From NCBI GenBank assembly GCA_025934595.1, contig JAICXU010000006.1:1-16977 (forward strand): a DNA stretch of 16,977 nucleotides. Direction: 5' to 3'. Shown piece after piece: positions 15,978 to 16,977 of the stretch. The stretch comes from Polyangiaceae bacterium (GTDB lineage Bacteria > Myxococcota_A > Polyangia > Polyangiales > Polyangiaceae). The position numbers were made by a program, and so were the translations under genes. The number at the start of each line of letters is the position of its first letter. Position 1 is the stretch's first letter. Under the pieces are notes generated by a model. The model searched no databases. It saw only the letters and a list, made by a program, of their open reading frames with translations, and was not told the origin of the DNA.

Positions 15978-16977
15978 ATGTCTTACCGCCGCGTGAGGCC
16001 GGTGCTTTTTCTCGGCATCGTGCCCCTGCTCATGCTTTTCGAGCTGGATCGCGAGCTCTCCGCGGGAGAAACGGCGGGCGCGACCGCACGCATGGTGCTC
16101 GACATCGTCCTCGTTCTCACATGCGCGCAGGATCTTCTGCGGACCACGCCCGAACGACCAAAGACCACCGCCATCATTTTTTTCGGCGCCGGAGCTCGGC
16201 TTGCGCTGCTGATCGCGAGGTCGTGCGGAACGAGCGCGCATCCCGTCATCTACGTTGCCGCGCTCCTCGCGATCGCGATTTCCGTCCTCACGTGGCTGTC
16301 GCGCCCGCGCGCGTCTCGTGAAGATCGAGCCCGCATCGAGCCTCCGTCGCGCGATGTCGCCGGCTCGTTTCCGCAAGCGCTCGCGATCGCCGTGCTTCTT
16401 CCGTTCGCGCTCGTCCTCGCGGGTCACTACGGCGGTACGTGGATCGGGGCGCTCGTCCTCGCGCTCTGGGGTTTGCTCTTGCCGCCGCTCGCCGTGCCGA
16501 GCTGCGACGATCCGCGGTCACCGCGATCCGGCTCATTTTCGGCCAAATCCGCGTTCGCATGCGCCGTCGTCGGTATCGCGCTCACGGCGGGGCTCGCGGG
16601 CAGCGCGCATTATTCGCTCGACGCGATCGCAGCGGCGATTGCCTGCACGCACGGCAGCGCGGCTTCGCACGCGACGGCGTTCATCGCAAAAGAGGGCGCC
16701 GAGGTCGTGAAGAACGTACGCATCGCCCGCGAGGACATCGCGTTCTTCGCGATGACGGTGTTCGTGTCGCCGCTCTTCGAAGAGCGGATTTATCGCGGAA
16801 TGCTCCAACGCATCGCGAGCAGCCGTTTCGGAAAAAATCGCGGCATCGCGATCGCGGGGATCGCATTCGGGCTTGCCCATCTCGGCGTCTACCGCGTCGC
16901 CATCTACCAAGCGATTTTGTTGGGAGTGACGTTCGGCGTGACGTTCGAAGAGGGCGGGCTCATCGCCGCGATCGCGA
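15978..16977 (+). CDS. CPBP-family (CAAX/Abi-type) intramembrane protease, cut at the window end
   Basis: From ATG 15978 the frame is open for 333 codons to the window edge with no stop. Several hydrophobic membrane segments are visible (e.g. LFLGIVPLLMLF, AALLAIAISVLTWL, ALAIAVLLPFALVLAG, WIGALVLALWGLLLPPLAV). The C-terminal half carries the family active-site motifs: EERIYR (268-273, motif EExxxR) and FGLAH (297-301, motif FxxxH), then a glycine-rich helix leading to EEGGLIAAIA where the third motif begins. CPBP proteins are glutamate-type membrane proteases that in bacteria process or protect against peptides, or handle lipoprotein-like substrates. The remaining motif lies past the edge. 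AGAGGG runs right up to the ATG, an unusually short spacing; GTG codons 6 and 9 are alternative starts. It is divergent from the TatA-like gene with 30 bases between. Confidence 0.85.
   Translation, partial: MSYRRVRPVLFLGIVPLLMLFELDRELSAGETAGATARMVLDIVLVLTCAQDLLRTTPERPKTTAIIFFGAGARLALLIARSCGTSAHPVIYVAALLAIAISVLTWLSRPRASREDRARIEPPSRDVAGSFPQALAIAVLLPFALVLAGHYGGTWIGALVLALWGLLLPPLAVPSCDDPRSPRSGSFSAKSAFACAVVGIALTAGLAGSAHYSLDAIAAAIACTHGSAASHATAFIAKEGAEVVKNVRIAREDIAFFAMTVFVSPLFEERIYRGMLQRIASSRFGKNRGIAIAGIAFGLAHLGVYRVAIYQAILLGVTFGVTFEEGGLIAAIA

Overview
The window reads as chromosomal DNA from a GC-rich Gram-negative delta-proteobacterial-type organism, most likely Myxococcota (Polyangia/Polyangiales-like). 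This is inference from style, not from a marker gene: strong G/C third-position bias; exported lipoproteins with long Asp/Gly/Ala/Ser-rich linkers after the lipobox; a receiver-disordered-DUF4388-DnaJ-like protein of a kind typical of myxobacteria; and dense convergent or divergent packing. No phage, transposon, tRNA, rRNA or CRISPR was seen, and no stretch above about 125 bases lacks a gene.

Layout. 1-233 (-) is the 5' part of an APH-family phosphotransferase, divergent from rsmG (272-889, +), the 16S rRNA m7G methyltransferase. A long imperfect inverted repeat (897-987) fills the gap between rsmG and the convergent efflux operon. That operon runs leftward from about 6074: tetR (5358-6014), a membrane-fusion protein (4147-5358, stop and start overlapping as TGATG) and an AcrB-type RND pump (991-4095). 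A clear sigma70-like promoter plus a palindromic operator lies before tetR, and a near copy of the operator in opposite orientation lies between the adaptor and pump genes. No TolC-like outer-membrane factor is present.

6112-10388 (-) is a leftward run of four exported proteins: a PQQ-like beta-propeller protein, an unrecognised lipoprotein, an SPFH/band-7 protein with a lipoprotein-type signal peptide, and a small lipoprotein with a possible carbohydrate-binding-like beta-sandwich. The last three are tightly spaced and probably one operon acting in the envelope.

10443-12989 (+) is an 848-residue Clp-type double-AAA+ unfoldase. It has an N-domain, an unusual Pro-rich linker, no ClpB-type M-domain, an IGF tripeptide where ClpA/ClpC bind ClpP, and an altered D1 pore loop (AARG instead of the usual KYRG). 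Its stop codon abuts that of a convergent 933-residue protein (12990-15791, -) with a receiver-like domain, a disordered region of about 470 residues, a DUF4388 region and a C-terminal DnaJ-like domain whose HPD is replaced by DPD. Upstream of that gene is a 48-residue TatA-like membrane protein gene (15801-15947, -). Divergent from it, a CPBP/CAAX-type intramembrane protease (15978-end, +) runs off the window.

The most unusual material is the Clp-like unfoldase with its degenerate J-domain neighbour, the lipid-anchored SPFH protein cluster, and the paired operators of the efflux operon. I did not find a wholly unfamiliar multi-gene system that can be claimed with confidence.
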